Of a stretch of 38,892 nt of DNA, positions 1 through 8,943 are shown in pieces (position 1 is the first letter of the stretch; each line of letters begins with the position of its first letter). A program made the translations under genes and the position numbers. Below the pieces are notes generated by a model. That model saw only the letters and a list, made by a program, of their open reading frames with translations, made no database searches and was not told the origin of the DNA. Origin of the DNA: CALLVY01 sp937899855 (GTDB lineage Bacteria > Bacteroidota > Bacteroidia > Chitinophagales > Saprospiraceae); assembly GCA_039820405.1 (NCBI GenBank), contig JBCBQC010000059.1, positions 1-38,892 on the forward strand, written 5' to 3'.

Positions 1-139
1 CGATGGTGTCAGCAAATTTCGAGCGGTATATCTTTTCATATTGTTCGCAGAAATTTTTTCTACCGCTATGTCTCAGCAGTAAGGATAAGGAAATGAAAAC
101 AATCATTAATACTCCAAGAAACAGGTATTGCTTATTCAT
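1..139 (-). CDS. Partial small membrane-anchored protein after the RHS gene (immunity candidate)
   Basis: An open frame starts with ATG at 139-137 and stays open for 46 codons to the left edge, so only the N-terminus is visible. It begins MNKQYLFLGVLMIVFISLSL, a short basic start followed by a hydrophobic segment of about 17 residues, and continues with a charged stretch (RHSGRKNFCEQYEKIYRSKF). This fits a signal anchor or inner-membrane protein. The start lies one nucleotide after the TGA of the RHS gene, so translational coupling is likely. The two 60-base lines here hold only 22 and 21 G or C, well below the RHS body. Small, AT-rich, membrane-anchored genes directly after an RHS tip are often cognate immunity genes, but no family can be recognised from this fragment. 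Reality of the frame is likely; the role is inference. Confidence 0.6.
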   Translation of the reverse strand, partial: MNKQYLFLGVLMIVFISLSLLLRHSGRKNFCEQYEKIYRSKFADTI

Positions 140-140
140 A

Positions 141-1038
141 TCATGGATCGCGCTTTGATTTAAAGTCAAAGATAATTTTTGTTTGGGATACACCAGCAGA
201 TCCATACGCTGGAAGTATTCCAGCAGGCAATCCTCCACCAATGTTCCACTCCACCGTCACTAGCCCATTCCCTTTCGAGGTGGGGGTGTACCCAAAGGTT
301 GCCCCTCCCTTGGCAAAAAAGCTGCCGCCAATAGAGCCTTCAATGGTACCAGAACCATCATCGGTGTAAACGGTATTGAGCATGTCTCTCGAGATATCTT
401 CAACGGGCCCAATGTATTTGGTTCTCCCGATATCAAAAGTCATCCCTACATCAGCACCAACTCGGGCACTGCCAGAAACGGTAATTGCGGGAAGGAAATG
501 AGCGTCCTCTCCCCTGAGTACCCAGTTCAATGATATGCTGGTAGCCGAACCAGTTCCGACAACGCCAGTAAAACTTCCACCAAGATGGAAAAAATCGGGT
601 ATAATTGCCCTCACCCTCGGGTGATTCCATACATCCTCAAAAGAAAAGCCATCGTCAACAGTTACTGTAATAACGGTCCCTTTTGTCGGGGGTCCACCGT
701 AATTATCATAAAAGGTATGCACTTCATGACTCGCAATACTAATTCCATCCGCACCACCACAATAGGTCATAACGTGAAATTCGGCCTCCCCATCGGGCAC
801 CTCGTAGGTAGAGACTTCAGTGGCTACCACATTTTCAAGTGTTCCTCCCGAAGCTCTTCGCATGTAGTCGTAATCTTCATACTGTACCCAAGGCTGTCCA
901 ATAACCCCATCCGGATAGGCGGGATGCGTCCAACCAGAGATGAATTGCAAAGCATCCGCTCTAGTTCGAATTTGTCCGGAGTTAACCATTTCTAAAAATT
1001 CACGGCCAACGGGCTCGAAACTGTTAATGATTACTCGT
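141..1038 (-). other. Variable C-terminal tip of RHS-L
   Basis: This encodes residues about 2384-2681, after the DLDGLE end of the RHS core. The first half is mixed, with Cys-Gly-Gly near TYCGGADG and several His and Asp residues. The last 150 residues are Gly/Ser-rich with short alternating strands (GGSFTGVVGTGSATSISLNW, GTIEGSIGGSFFAKGGATFG), ending KIIFDFKSKRDP. No transmembrane segment is evident and I recognise no toxin family. Three 60-base lines hold 27, 26 and 31 G or C, against 41, 38 and 29 in three lines of the RHS body. Confidence 0.8.
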
Positions 1039-4000
1039 TCTTCCAAACCGTCCAAGTCCACCGCAACGATTGGTTTGTTCCCCGCAAACTGATAAGGCGT
1101 ATACCAAGGATACTCCGGCGCCAAAGGATCCACACTCAAAAATTTCCCCAAAGCCGGATTATACAATCTAAATCCATAATCCTGAATCAACTGACTCCCC
1201 CACTCCCGATCATCCTCCTTGCCATTAAAGCCATAGCGATAGCCATCCGCTCCACTACTCCGCCCCACCATCTCCATCCCAAAGGGATAATAGTCCGTAC
1301 TCCGCAAAACGTCCGCCTCGTAATGACTCACCGTCAGCCCATCCGTCGATACCGCCACCGGACGATCCGTCACCACCACCAGCACGTTGCCCAAGTGGTT
1401 GCTCAACTCGTAACGCTTGTCGCCCAAACGCCGCTCGTACAGCGTTTCGATTTCGGAAATGGCAAAAGCCACGCGATTGGAAAAACCCTGGAAGCCGCCA
1501 CTAGTCGTATTGACCGAAGCCGTAAATGCGGCCACGCTGACCGTCTGTTGTTGCTCCTCCAAGCCTACCCGGGACGAGGCAAAAATATGCGCCTCCTCCC
1601 AAGTCATCACCTCCACGTAGTTGCTGGGCGAGCCCCCCAAGGGCACCAAGCCATTGGTCAGGCTCAACTCGGGCACACCAGTCGGATCGGTAGGAAGCGT
1701 CGCACCACTCCCCTCTCGTACCAAGTAGACGTCCCCGGCAAATTGACTGAGGTCGGGAATGCTCCCCGTTCCATTGACCGCGTAGCGATCGTAATTTTTA
1801 TCGTAAGTCGCAATCACGCTTCCCCTGACGTCGCGAACGTAATGGGTCGATTCCCATAAGAACTGTTCCTGCAAGTCGCCATTGTTGTCTTTGGTTTTGA
1901 CAATCTTCTCCACCCGGTTGCCCTGGCTGTCGTAGCGGTATTCCAGGTCGGGACGTAGGCTGCCTACCGTACGTTGGAGGCGTTTGACCTTGCCCTGGAT
2001 GTTCCACTCAATCGACGCAATCTCTTCGGAGACATCGGCAATGAGGTTGCCAATGCGATCGTAGGTGTAGTTGTTGCTTCCCTGGGTGGCCAAGTCAGTG
2101 CCGTAGACACTCGCCGCAACGGCATCGTCCACGTGATTGAGTTGGTTGTGGATTATTCCAAAGGCATTGCGCGCGGGGTAATTGTACGTAAGCAAATCCA
2201 TGAGCTGGCCCGTGCCCGTACCCGAAGCGGCGTAGCCGTTCCGCGCCAGCGAGAGGATGTTGCCGTTTTTGTCGTAGTTCAAACTCACTTGGTAATCGCC
2301 CGTACTGGAGGCGGTGGCTTCCCAAACGTTATCGTTAAAAACCGAGTGGTCCACTCCCGCCACGGCGGGTTCTACGGCCGTACGCGCCACCTTGAGTCGC
2401 ATCAACTGATCGTACTGATAGCCCTTGAGCAAGTAATCCGATCGACTGCCATTGGGACCAGTCAGGGCGGTTTGCATCGCCGCAATGTTGCCATTATACA
2501 AACCCGGTGCGGGTCCGTCCACCCCCTGAAAGAAGACCCCATTCGCGGAGGGGATGTCGGCGTAAAAACGATCGGTGGGGGCAAAGTTGTGGATGGACGT
2601 GTAGTCGTTGAGGTGGTAGTGCAAGGTAAAGGCAAAAGCATCGCGGGCCGTCCAACGGTGCAGCTGGTTGAGCGGGTCGCCGCTACTGCTGGCTCCATCA
2701 TTTCCGGGGTCACGGTGGGCCAGGTTGGAAGAGGCATTGACTCCCTTGATCCAACCTTGGAGGGTATAGGCATAATCGCTTCCCTGAATCAAATAATCAC
2801 CCAATTCCATCCGGGCCAGCAAGCCGTCGAGCCGGTAAAAATTGCGCTGGTCCAGGTCCCAGGTATTGCCCCCCTCGGAGGTGAGCGTATGGGTCAGGCG
2901 ATTGTTGTCGTCGTAGCAGTAGCGATGCGAATAGGCATCTCCCTCCCCCGCCTGATAATCGAAGCGATAGGTCAATCCATCAACCAAACCGTAGGTGTAG
3001 TCCAAGCGTTTGACAAAGCCATTCGGGTTTTGGACATTGCGGTCCTCTTGCCAAATCGTTCGGACGTTGCCCCGGATGTCGTAGTCGTAGTGGGTGGCGT
3101 GACTCAGGGTGGTTTCGTCCTCGTAGTACTCGGTTTTGACCACCCGCTGTCGGAGGTTACTTTGCGTCCCCGGACTAAAGCCACTGGTCTCGTCGTAATA
3201 ATTGATCAAACGTTCGGACAGTGCCGCCAGGGCTGGCGAGGGGAAGCTCTGATCATTGACAAAGGCTTCTAGGTCGGTGAAGGGAAAGCCCCATTGAAAA
3301 CGCCCCGACTCGATGGTCCGTCCCTGCTCGTCGTAACGCAAATAAGTTACGGCAAAGGTCTCCTCCAAACGCGGGTCCTGAGTAAATCGCGGTCGGCCCA
3401 GGTCGTCGTAGAGGGTACGGACTTGTCCGTAGGAAGCCAAATTATCCCCCTCCGTACCGGTACCGCGCAGCTCGGGACTTTGGGTCCGTACGAGATTGCC
3501 AAAAGCATTGTAGTCGTAAAGCGTCATCAGTTGGTCCGCCCGCTGGCTATTGCGGCGGTGTTCGGGTACCCGATAATTTCCACTCCAGGCATTGTCCCGC
3601 AGCGTGGCGATTTGCTCAAAAACGGCGGGATCACTGTCGCTAATCGGTCGCGTTCCTTCGGGGGGAACGGTCGCGTGCAATTGGCCATCGGGCGTGTAGT
3701 AGTACAGGGTAAAATGATATTCGCGGTCGATGTAACTCATACGGAGTTCGTCGGGAGCGAGTGTAGGGCTGAGACAACTGTTGGTAAAAGCATTTTCAAA
3801 AGCCAGGGTCGAGGCCTGTACGGCATCGGCAAAGGCTTGGTTGCTGTGAAAGTCCGCAATGGTCTGTCCTTCCTCACAGGGATCGGGAAAGGGATTGAAA
3901 CAGGACAGCGCTACGGGGGCGGGTAAGTTGGGGTGACTGGGAATGTCGCGTACCCCATCCGCTAGGTCCTCAATGAGGAGGATGGCTTCATCAACAGCGG

Positions 4001-7000
4001 CTTGGCTGGTGGTCTCGTCATAGATGACGTTTTCACAACGGTCTTCGAGCAAGTCCAGGTAATTGAGCCACTCCGTCGCCGTTCCACCGTACTCCGTAGC
4101 GTAGCGCCCACCGATAACCAAATTGAGGTCTTCCCCTGGCAGTAGTGTGGGGAGGACCAATTCCTTAGCCGCGGCGTAATCCTCGCACAGGCAATGGGTC
4201 AGTCGTTGCTCGCAAGGCTTGCGAAAAAGATAACAGCCATCGATCTGGCGCCGCTGCCCAGCCGCCCGACGACTTCTAGCGTTGCACAAACATTCGCTAT
4301 CGGTAGTAATCTCGTAGCCATCGGGAATGAGCTCGTAATGCTCCGGGCTGTAGAGGATAAAGTGGGTGGGCGTGTGGAGGGCTTGGAAATTCCAGGGAGC
4401 ACTGGTGGTGCTGTTGATGTTGTCGACCATACAATCAAAAAACGCCGGGTTGCGGTAGTAAAAGTCCTGATAGGAATAGTAAGTGCCGGGGATGATGGTA
4501 TTGATACAACTGTTGTAAGGATCCGTGGTAATTTCTACACAACTGTTATTGGGCCCCGCGTAGTAAAGAGCTTTGGCCAGATCTCGCGCTACAAGTTGCG
4601 CATTAGCTGGAAAGGGATCCGAGCCACCCTTGTAGGGAATCAGCGCCGCCGCACCTTTAGCGCAAGGATCCGACTCTTCCATCAACTCGGTAAGTGCGGG
4701 CCAGTCGTCGTTTTTACCAAAGAGGCCATCGTTGGGATCGACCGGGTCAATGGGCATGGGATTGATGTCGATGGCGTCCTGGATCAATTGCTCCGTATCG
4801 ACCACGCGGATCATAAAGCCATTGGCGCGCTGATCCGTCATCCACAACTGGCGGTTGTCGATCCCAGCAAAAGCGTTGGCGCCGTTCCAAACGCCAATCA
4901 AGTCGTTGATCTTGGGAATGGTATTGGGGAATTGGTCGCAGCCCTCGTACCAGCCGCTATAAATGGGATGTACCGAACTGGGGGTGGAATTGCCACCGAG
5001 TTGGTAGGGCGCATCGCCCCAAAAATTAAAATCGTGTTGGCGGTTGTCGTCGGCCATGAGATCGGCCAGGGCCAAATCCTCGGGCTCGTCGTAGAGGAAG
5101 GGACTGTATCTATCCGAGTCGCAGGGGTTTTTCTTTTGCAAACTGATGACCCGCTGTTTGGCACGCAGGTAAAGTTGGGCAAAGATTTCCCAAATCAGCT
5201 CATCACCCGTAGCCACCCCGGCGGGGGGATTGGCTTGGTTGGTAGCTACCGCCATGGCTTCGGCTTCTTGCCACAGGGTAAAGCTACGGTCCGGCTCGGT
5301 GGGCCAATCGCACAACAATTCCTCGATCAGGTCGCGCCCCGTCAAGCCCCCGAGTCGACCGTGTACCTTTCGCGTTCCCATCGCACCGGAAAAGTAGGGA
5401 TCAGCCGATACAAAATTAGCGGTGGACGCAATACAATTGGAGCCGCGAAAACTAGTAATGTACGGATCAAATTCCGGTCGGTATTCCCGAATGTATTCGT
5501 CATATTCCGCACTGCTTCGCGGATTGCTGGGATTGCCACCGACCGTATCAAAGCACCAGGTGTAGTGCCCGTACTCCGGGTGGAACTGGTATAGCGCCCA
5601 ATCGCCAGAGGTGGTGTCCAACAGGTGCTCCTGTACTTGGGGAAGGAACCAGTATTCGCGGAAGGCATTCCATCCCTCCGCCACACTACTGATCGTAACA
5701 TCGTAGCCCGCATTTTGTACCAGCGTCGCCAGGGTCGAAAAATCGCCCGCCACTACCTGGCCCCCACTGGGCGATAGTACGTTGGCCACCACCGTCCCCG
5801 TGGGCATCAGCCAATCATTGACCCGCGCCGGATCCGTCACCCCACCCACGGCATTTTCGAAGTACTGCCCCCCCGGACTCATGTCCGCCTGGAGAATGGC
5901 AAGTAATCGATCACAGTCCTCAAAGGGCTCCACAAAATTATCCACCTCCGTAACGACCGGACCATTGCAATCGGAAGCGATGCTGATGGCGGTAATACAG
6001 TCGTTGGCCGGGTTGCTGACAAAACTTTGGTACTGGTCGACGACGAAGTCGACCGCTTTTAAACGCAGCGTCTTGCGAATCGTATAGGTCCCCACCTCGT
6101 TGAATACCGCCGCAAAGTTAAACTGGTAATCGTAATCGTTGAGCAACTCCACGGGAAAATCGTCTTGGTCGACACTCGTCACCACCACTTCCTCCCGGTT
6201 GATGACCCACTCGTTAAAGGTACCGGAGAAGTCAACGCGCTGGCCCTCGGGATCATACAGTTCCACCAACAATTCGTACTGACAATCGTAGCTGTCGTTG
6301 CCCGAAGCACAATTGACCGTAAAATTCTCCCCCGCCAAATCTACCCGGTAATCAAAGCTGTAGGTACCCGGCGTGCTCACCAGCTTTTCAAACTGGATGT
6401 CCCAACTCCGATCGTTTTCGGAATATTGGTTGTGCTCGTTTAAGCTTTCGTTGACGTTGCCGATGATGCCCTGCGTGGTACTGATTTCCTGTACCAGGGG
6501 CAAATCGTCCCTGACGGGAGCGTAGCCCACCAATGCCGTGGCAATGACGGTCCCATCCAGTTTTTCGTAGGAAACCGTCAGCTGGCCATTGACGTCGCGG
6601 ACCATCCCCTTGCGGTAGTGACGGGCGTAGCCCACCTCGGTACCGAATAAGCGATCCAACTTTTGCTGGGTGGGGGCACCGTAATAGTACTTGGTGGTCT
6701 GCTCCGAACCAATCCGATAGTCTGCTCCCACGCTGGATTCCTCCTTCACCCGACCGTGATTGTCGTACAGCACGCGGGTGTAGCTGTAGGCCCCACTCCC
6801 CGGCAACTCCGCACTTGGCAGGTAACGGTTAAAGCTGTAGTCCCGGAGGGGGTTGGCAGCGGAAAAATAACTGCCCGCCCGCTCGGCCACATTGTTGGCC
6901 AAACCCGGTGGGTTTTTCCGGTTGTTGTCCAAGTCAAAATGCCTTTTGTGGAATTGCTCGGTACCGCCGGCTACCCTACTGAAGTTGTCGTAGTAACGCA

Positions 7001-8186
7001 GGGGGGCGTATACCTCCTGATTGTTGGCATCCATTCCGGCGGGTACGAAGGGGGTGGGTAAAATGGCTACCGCGGGTCGCCCCTCGTGATCGAGCATCGA
7101 CTCGTGGATACTGGGCAAACCCGTTTCGCTATCCCTCACCAAGCTCTGCCGGTTCCGACTCCCACCGTCAAAAAAAGCGAGCTGTTCGAGGTGCTTGCCG
7201 TACTCGGCGTGATCCACCTGAAAGGTCCAGTTGTGCTGCTCCTCAAAGACGGCCAGCTGACCAGAACCACTGGGGTTGACGGCGAATACGATTTCGCTGG
7301 GGGTCGACCACTGCCCGGGCAATACCTGCGCCAAATCTGTTCCCTGCCGCCCCAGCGGACGGACCCGGTAGTACAAGCTGCCGCTTTCGTAAGCGGGGAT
7401 CAAGCGAAAATCCTGGGTCGGGGTGATGATCCGAGTGGCCTCTCGGAAGTCGAGTTGGTCCGCGGGCAATTGGCCATTGATCAACTGGTCGGATACGTAA
7501 ACGTACTGGAGTTCGTACTCCTCCGCCCCTTCGGTGTAGGCCCACAAAAATTCGATCGTGGGATAAGCATCGGGGCCCGTATCGTGATGAATCAAATGGG
7601 TGGTGGGCAATATCTCGGTAAAGTCAAGGGTAAATACCCGCTCGACCTCGATGCTGCCCTCCAGAATAAAATCTTCCCTCAGGAATGCTTCCGCATCGGG
7701 CTGCCCACACAGGTGGGTGATCTCCAGTACTAAACGGTGCGCCCCCGGATATTCCCGCGTCGCACGATCGACTTGGGAACTGCCGTAGGCGGGGTCGTAG
7801 GTTAGGGTCAGGTCCTTTTCCTCCTCCACCAGTAAGGTCCCTTGTGCATCGTAGGCTTGTACGCGGTAGGTCAGGATCACCTCCCAGGGCTCGGTGTACA
7901 GGCGGTGTTCGCTACCGTCGAAGCGAAAATGAACCCACCCCGTAGCACTTACGTTGGCAAAACGCTGCTGGTGCGCCAGTGCGCCGCCGTTGTGCTGGTA
8001 CCAATCGCCGTTGGTTTGCATGTAGTCGTACCAGGCGTCTTTGGCGTCCAGCCGATTGTCGACCATCAATTGATCCCCCCGCAGTTGGGTGGTGTACTGA
8101 TCTTCCGCGGCGTTCGCAAAGCGACCAAGACTGAGCAGGCCTAACAGGAGGCTAATTCTTAAGGAAAAGGAGGCAAAAAAATTCAT
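141..8186 (-). CDS. Giant RHS-repeat protein with variable C-terminal tip (copy L)
   Basis: A 2,681-residue protein with an N-terminal signal peptide (about 1-26, ending ANA). The order visible is: an N-terminal beta-rich region with a conserved THLCGQPD motif near 155; an FN3-like stretch (YELQYVYVSDQL...YYRVRPLGRQG) near 225-285; a Bacteroidota RHS entry block (AFFDGG...RQSLVRD...DHEGRPAV) near 340-375; a long insertion with DMSPGGQYF near 769 and a Cys-rich patch near 1296-1340; YD-type RHS repeats from about 1550; and the RHS core (YRYGFNGKEDD...GKFLSVDPLAPEY...DLDGLE) at about 2313-2383. RHS repeats are known to build a hollow beta shell around a C-terminal cargo. The last 300 residues are unrelated to those of the second copy. 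It is the last gene of its cassette, 20 nt after the LolA-like gene. Whether the tip is toxic is not shown. Confidence 0.93.
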   Translation of the reverse strand: MNFFASFSLRISLLLGLLSLGRFANAAEDQYTTQLRGDQLMVDNRLDAKDAWYDYMQTNGDWYQHNGGALAHQQRFANVSATGWVHFRFDGSEHRLYTEPWEVILTYRVQAYDAQGTLLVEEEKDLTLTYDPAYGSSQVDRATREYPGAHRLVLEITHLCGQPDAEAFLREDFILEGSIEVERVFTLDFTEILPTTHLIHHDTGPDAYPTIEFLWAYTEGAEEYELQYVYVSDQLINGQLPADQLDFREATRIITPTQDFRLIPAYESGSLYYRVRPLGRQGTDLAQVLPGQWSTPSEIVFAVNPSGSGQLAVFEEQHNWTFQVDHAEYGKHLEQLAFFDGGSRNRQSLVRDSETGLPSIHESMLDHEGRPAVAILPTPFVPAGMDANNQEVYAPLRYYDNFSRVAGGTEQFHKRHFDLDNNRKNPPGLANNVAERAGSYFSAANPLRDYSFNRYLPSAELPGSGAYSYTRVLYDNHGRVKEESSVGADYRIGSEQTTKYYYGAPTQQKLDRLFGTEVGYARHYRKGMVRDVNGQLTVSYEKLDGTVIATALVGYAPVRDDLPLVQEISTTQGIIGNVNESLNEHNQYSENDRSWDIQFEKLVSTPGTYSFDYRVDLAGENFTVNCASGNDSYDCQYELLVELYDPEGQRVDFSGTFNEWVINREEVVVTSVDQDDFPVELLNDYDYQFNFAAVFNEVGTYTIRKTLRLKAVDFVVDQYQSFVSNPANDCITAISIASDCNGPVVTEVDNFVEPFEDCDRLLAILQADMSPGGQYFENAVGGVTDPARVNDWLMPTGTVVANVLSPSGGQVVAGDFSTLATLVQNAGYDVTISSVAEGWNAFREYWFLPQVQEHLLDTTSGDWALYQFHPEYGHYTWCFDTVGGNPSNPRSSAEYDEYIREYRPEFDPYITSFRGSNCIASTANFVSADPYFSGAMGTRKVHGRLGGLTGRDLIEELLCDWPTEPDRSFTLWQEAEAMAVATNQANPPAGVATGDELIWEIFAQLYLRAKQRVISLQKKNPCDSDRYSPFLYDEPEDLALADLMADDNRQHDFNFWGDAPYQLGGNSTPSSVHPIYSGWYEGCDQFPNTIPKINDLIGVWNGANAFAGIDNRQLWMTDQRANGFMIRVVDTEQLIQDAIDINPMPIDPVDPNDGLFGKNDDWPALTELMEESDPCAKGAAALIPYKGGSDPFPANAQLVARDLAKALYYAGPNNSCVEITTDPYNSCINTIIPGTYYSYQDFYYRNPAFFDCMVDNINSTTSAPWNFQALHTPTHFILYSPEHYELIPDGYEITTDSECLCNARSRRAAGQRRQIDGCYLFRKPCEQRLTHCLCEDYAAAKELVLPTLLPGEDLNLVIGGRYATEYGGTATEWLNYLDLLEDRCENVIYDETTSQAAVDEAILLIEDLADGVRDIPSHPNLPAPVALSCFNPFPDPCEEGQTIADFHSNQAFADAVQASTLAFENAFTNSCLSPTLAPDELRMSYIDREYHFTLYYYTPDGQLHATVPPEGTRPISDSDPAVFEQIATLRDNAWSGNYRVPEHRRNSQRADQLMTLYDYNAFGNLVRTQSPELRGTGTEGDNLASYGQVRTLYDDLGRPRFTQDPRLEETFAVTYLRYDEQGRTIESGRFQWGFPFTDLEAFVNDQSFPSPALAALSERLINYYDETSGFSPGTQSNLRQRVVKTEYYEDETTLSHATHYDYDIRGNVRTIWQEDRNVQNPNGFVKRLDYTYGLVDGLTYRFDYQAGEGDAYSHRYCYDDNNRLTHTLTSEGGNTWDLDQRNFYRLDGLLARMELGDYLIQGSDYAYTLQGWIKGVNASSNLAHRDPGNDGASSSGDPLNQLHRWTARDAFAFTLHYHLNDYTSIHNFAPTDRFYADIPSANGVFFQGVDGPAPGLYNGNIAAMQTALTGPNGSRSDYLLKGYQYDQLMRLKVARTAVEPAVAGVDHSVFNDNVWEATASSTGDYQVSLNYDKNGNILSLARNGYAASGTGTGQLMDLLTYNYPARNAFGIIHNQLNHVDDAVAASVYGTDLATQGSNNYTYDRIGNLIADVSEEIASIEWNIQGKVKRLQRTVGSLRPDLEYRYDSQGNRVEKIVKTKDNNGDLQEQFLWESTHYVRDVRGSVIATYDKNYDRYAVNGTGSIPDLSQFAGDVYLVREGSGATLPTDPTGVPELSLTNGLVPLGGSPSNYVEVMTWEEAHIFASSRVGLEEQQQTVSVAAFTASVNTTSGGFQGFSNRVAFAISEIETLYERRLGDKRYELSNHLGNVLVVVTDRPVAVSTDGLTVSHYEADVLRSTDYYPFGMEMVGRSSGADGYRYGFNGKEDDREWGSQLIQDYGFRLYNPALGKFLSVDPLAPEYPWYTPYQFAGNKPIVAVDLDGLEERVIINSFEPVGREFLEMVNSGQIRTRADALQFISGWTHPAYPDGVIGQPWVQYEDYDYMRRASGGTLENVVATEVSTYEVPDGEAEFHVMTYCGGADGISIASHEVHTFYDNYGGPPTKGTVITVTVDDGFSFEDVWNHPRVRAIIPDFFHLGGSFTGVVGTGSATSISLNWVLRGEDAHFLPAITVSGSARVGADVGMTFDIGRTKYIGPVEDISRDMLNTVYTDDGSGTIEGSIGGSFFAKGGATFGYTPTSKGNGLVTVEWNIGGGLPAGILPAYGSAGVSQTKIIFDFKSKRDP
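1081..1140 (-). repeat. Near-identical 60-bp patch at the tip junction, copy L
   Basis: This stretch matches 20693-20752 at 58 of 60 positions; both differences are synonymous. It encodes the VDPLAPEYPWYTPYQFAG part of the RHS core. The next 60 bases towards the gene start (1141-1200) match their counterpart at only about 48 of 60. On the other side homology ends within about 45 bases, where the tips begin. Confidence 0.85.
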
Positions 8187-8206
8187 AGCGAGGACTTGAG
8201 GGTGGC

Positions 8207-8938
8207 TTAAAATTGGGCATTAGAAAGGACGTCGTAATCGACTTCCCGAATGGTATAGTGGGCGTAAGGGGCTTGGCAATGCAAGTGGCCCTGTGCGTCG
8301 CGGCGGTAGTAGCGCTGACCGCTAAAAAAGGAAAGTGGGGGCGCACGGCGCGTCAATTCCCGGTAGTTTACCTCCAGCTTGGCGTAGCGCATTTGCACCC
8401 CTTCCGATTCGCGGAGGTACTGCACCATTTTGCGTAGCATTCCCTCCGCATCGAGGTAGAAATCAATCTGGTGGATCGGCCCTTCCAGATTCGCAAGGCG
8501 GTACAATTGGCCCTCGCCCCGGGCTCCTTCGTAGCTGATGGAGGCATCGGACAGACTATCCAGCAGCTGCGGGGGCATTTGCCCCATTCCCATCGTGACC
8601 GCCCGACGTCGACCGAGCAGTATTTGTTCGTTCTGGTGATCAAGGATAAACAACTGTTGCTCATGGGCAAACAGCTCTCGGCCCCAAGCTTTGGTATAAT
8701 AGGAATTCCCATTTTTTTTAAACGCGCCCCGGAAGTTAAGCTCCCCCGCAGTAGCCGTCAGTTGGGAAAAACCTCGGGCCTCCAGGGCAAAGGAAATGCG
8801 GTCTTCCGTCACCATTTTACGGAGGGCTGCCTCGAGTACTGCTCGGGGCGCTTGTCCCCGTAGCGGAATCGTAAAGGAGCAAGCGACCAACAACAGAGCG
8901 GTCGATAAACGGGCAAGCAATTGGGTGGGTTGAATCAT
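8207..8938 (-). CDS. Exported helper protein, possibly LolA-like (copy L)
   Basis: A 243-residue protein from the ATG at 8938, five nucleotides after the stop of the 2,217-aa gene. An in-frame TTG at 8947 would overlap that stop, but the ATG gives a cleaner signal peptide. The N-terminus MIQPTQLLARLSTALLLVAC holds a lipobox-like LVAC, so it may be a lipoprotein; cleavage further on near LRGQA is the alternative. The body has alternating strands with the pattern FRGAFKKNGNSYYTKAWGRE and LFILDHQNEQILLG, then DLYLDAEG-type strands (written here as FYLDAEGMLRKMVQYL). Size, export and strand pattern resemble LolA/LolB-type lipoprotein-carrier folds, but I see no diagnostic motif, so this is a weak structural guess. 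The copy R homologue is 27817-28545. It always precedes the RHS gene, suggesting a dedicated periplasmic role in handling it. Confidence 0.85.
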   Translation of the reverse strand: MIQPTQLLARLSTALLLVACSFTIPLRGQAPRAVLEAALRKMVTEDRISFALEARGFSQLTATAGELNFRGAFKKNGNSYYTKAWGRELFAHEQQLFILDHQNEQILLGRRRAVTMGMGQMPPQLLDSLSDASISYEGARGEGQLYRLANLEGPIHQIDFYLDAEGMLRKMVQYLRESEGVQMRYAKLEVNYRELTRRAPPLSFFSGQRYYRRDAQGHLHCQAPYAHYTIREVDYDVLSNAQF

Positions 8939-8943
8939 GGGGA

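Noticed and set aside
1974..3272. 432-codon plus-strand frame, and similar long plus-strand frames at 4194-5594 and 17882-19351
   Set aside because: They lie opposite well-supported RHS and S74 genes, show no family motif, have low-complexity Val/Gly/Arg-rich translations and are expected by-products of codon bias on the other strand.
141..8186. Complete Tc (ABC) toxin locus
   Set aside because: Only B-like and C-like proteins are seen. No TcA-type pore or receptor-binding subunit is in the window, so this label would overstate the evidence.
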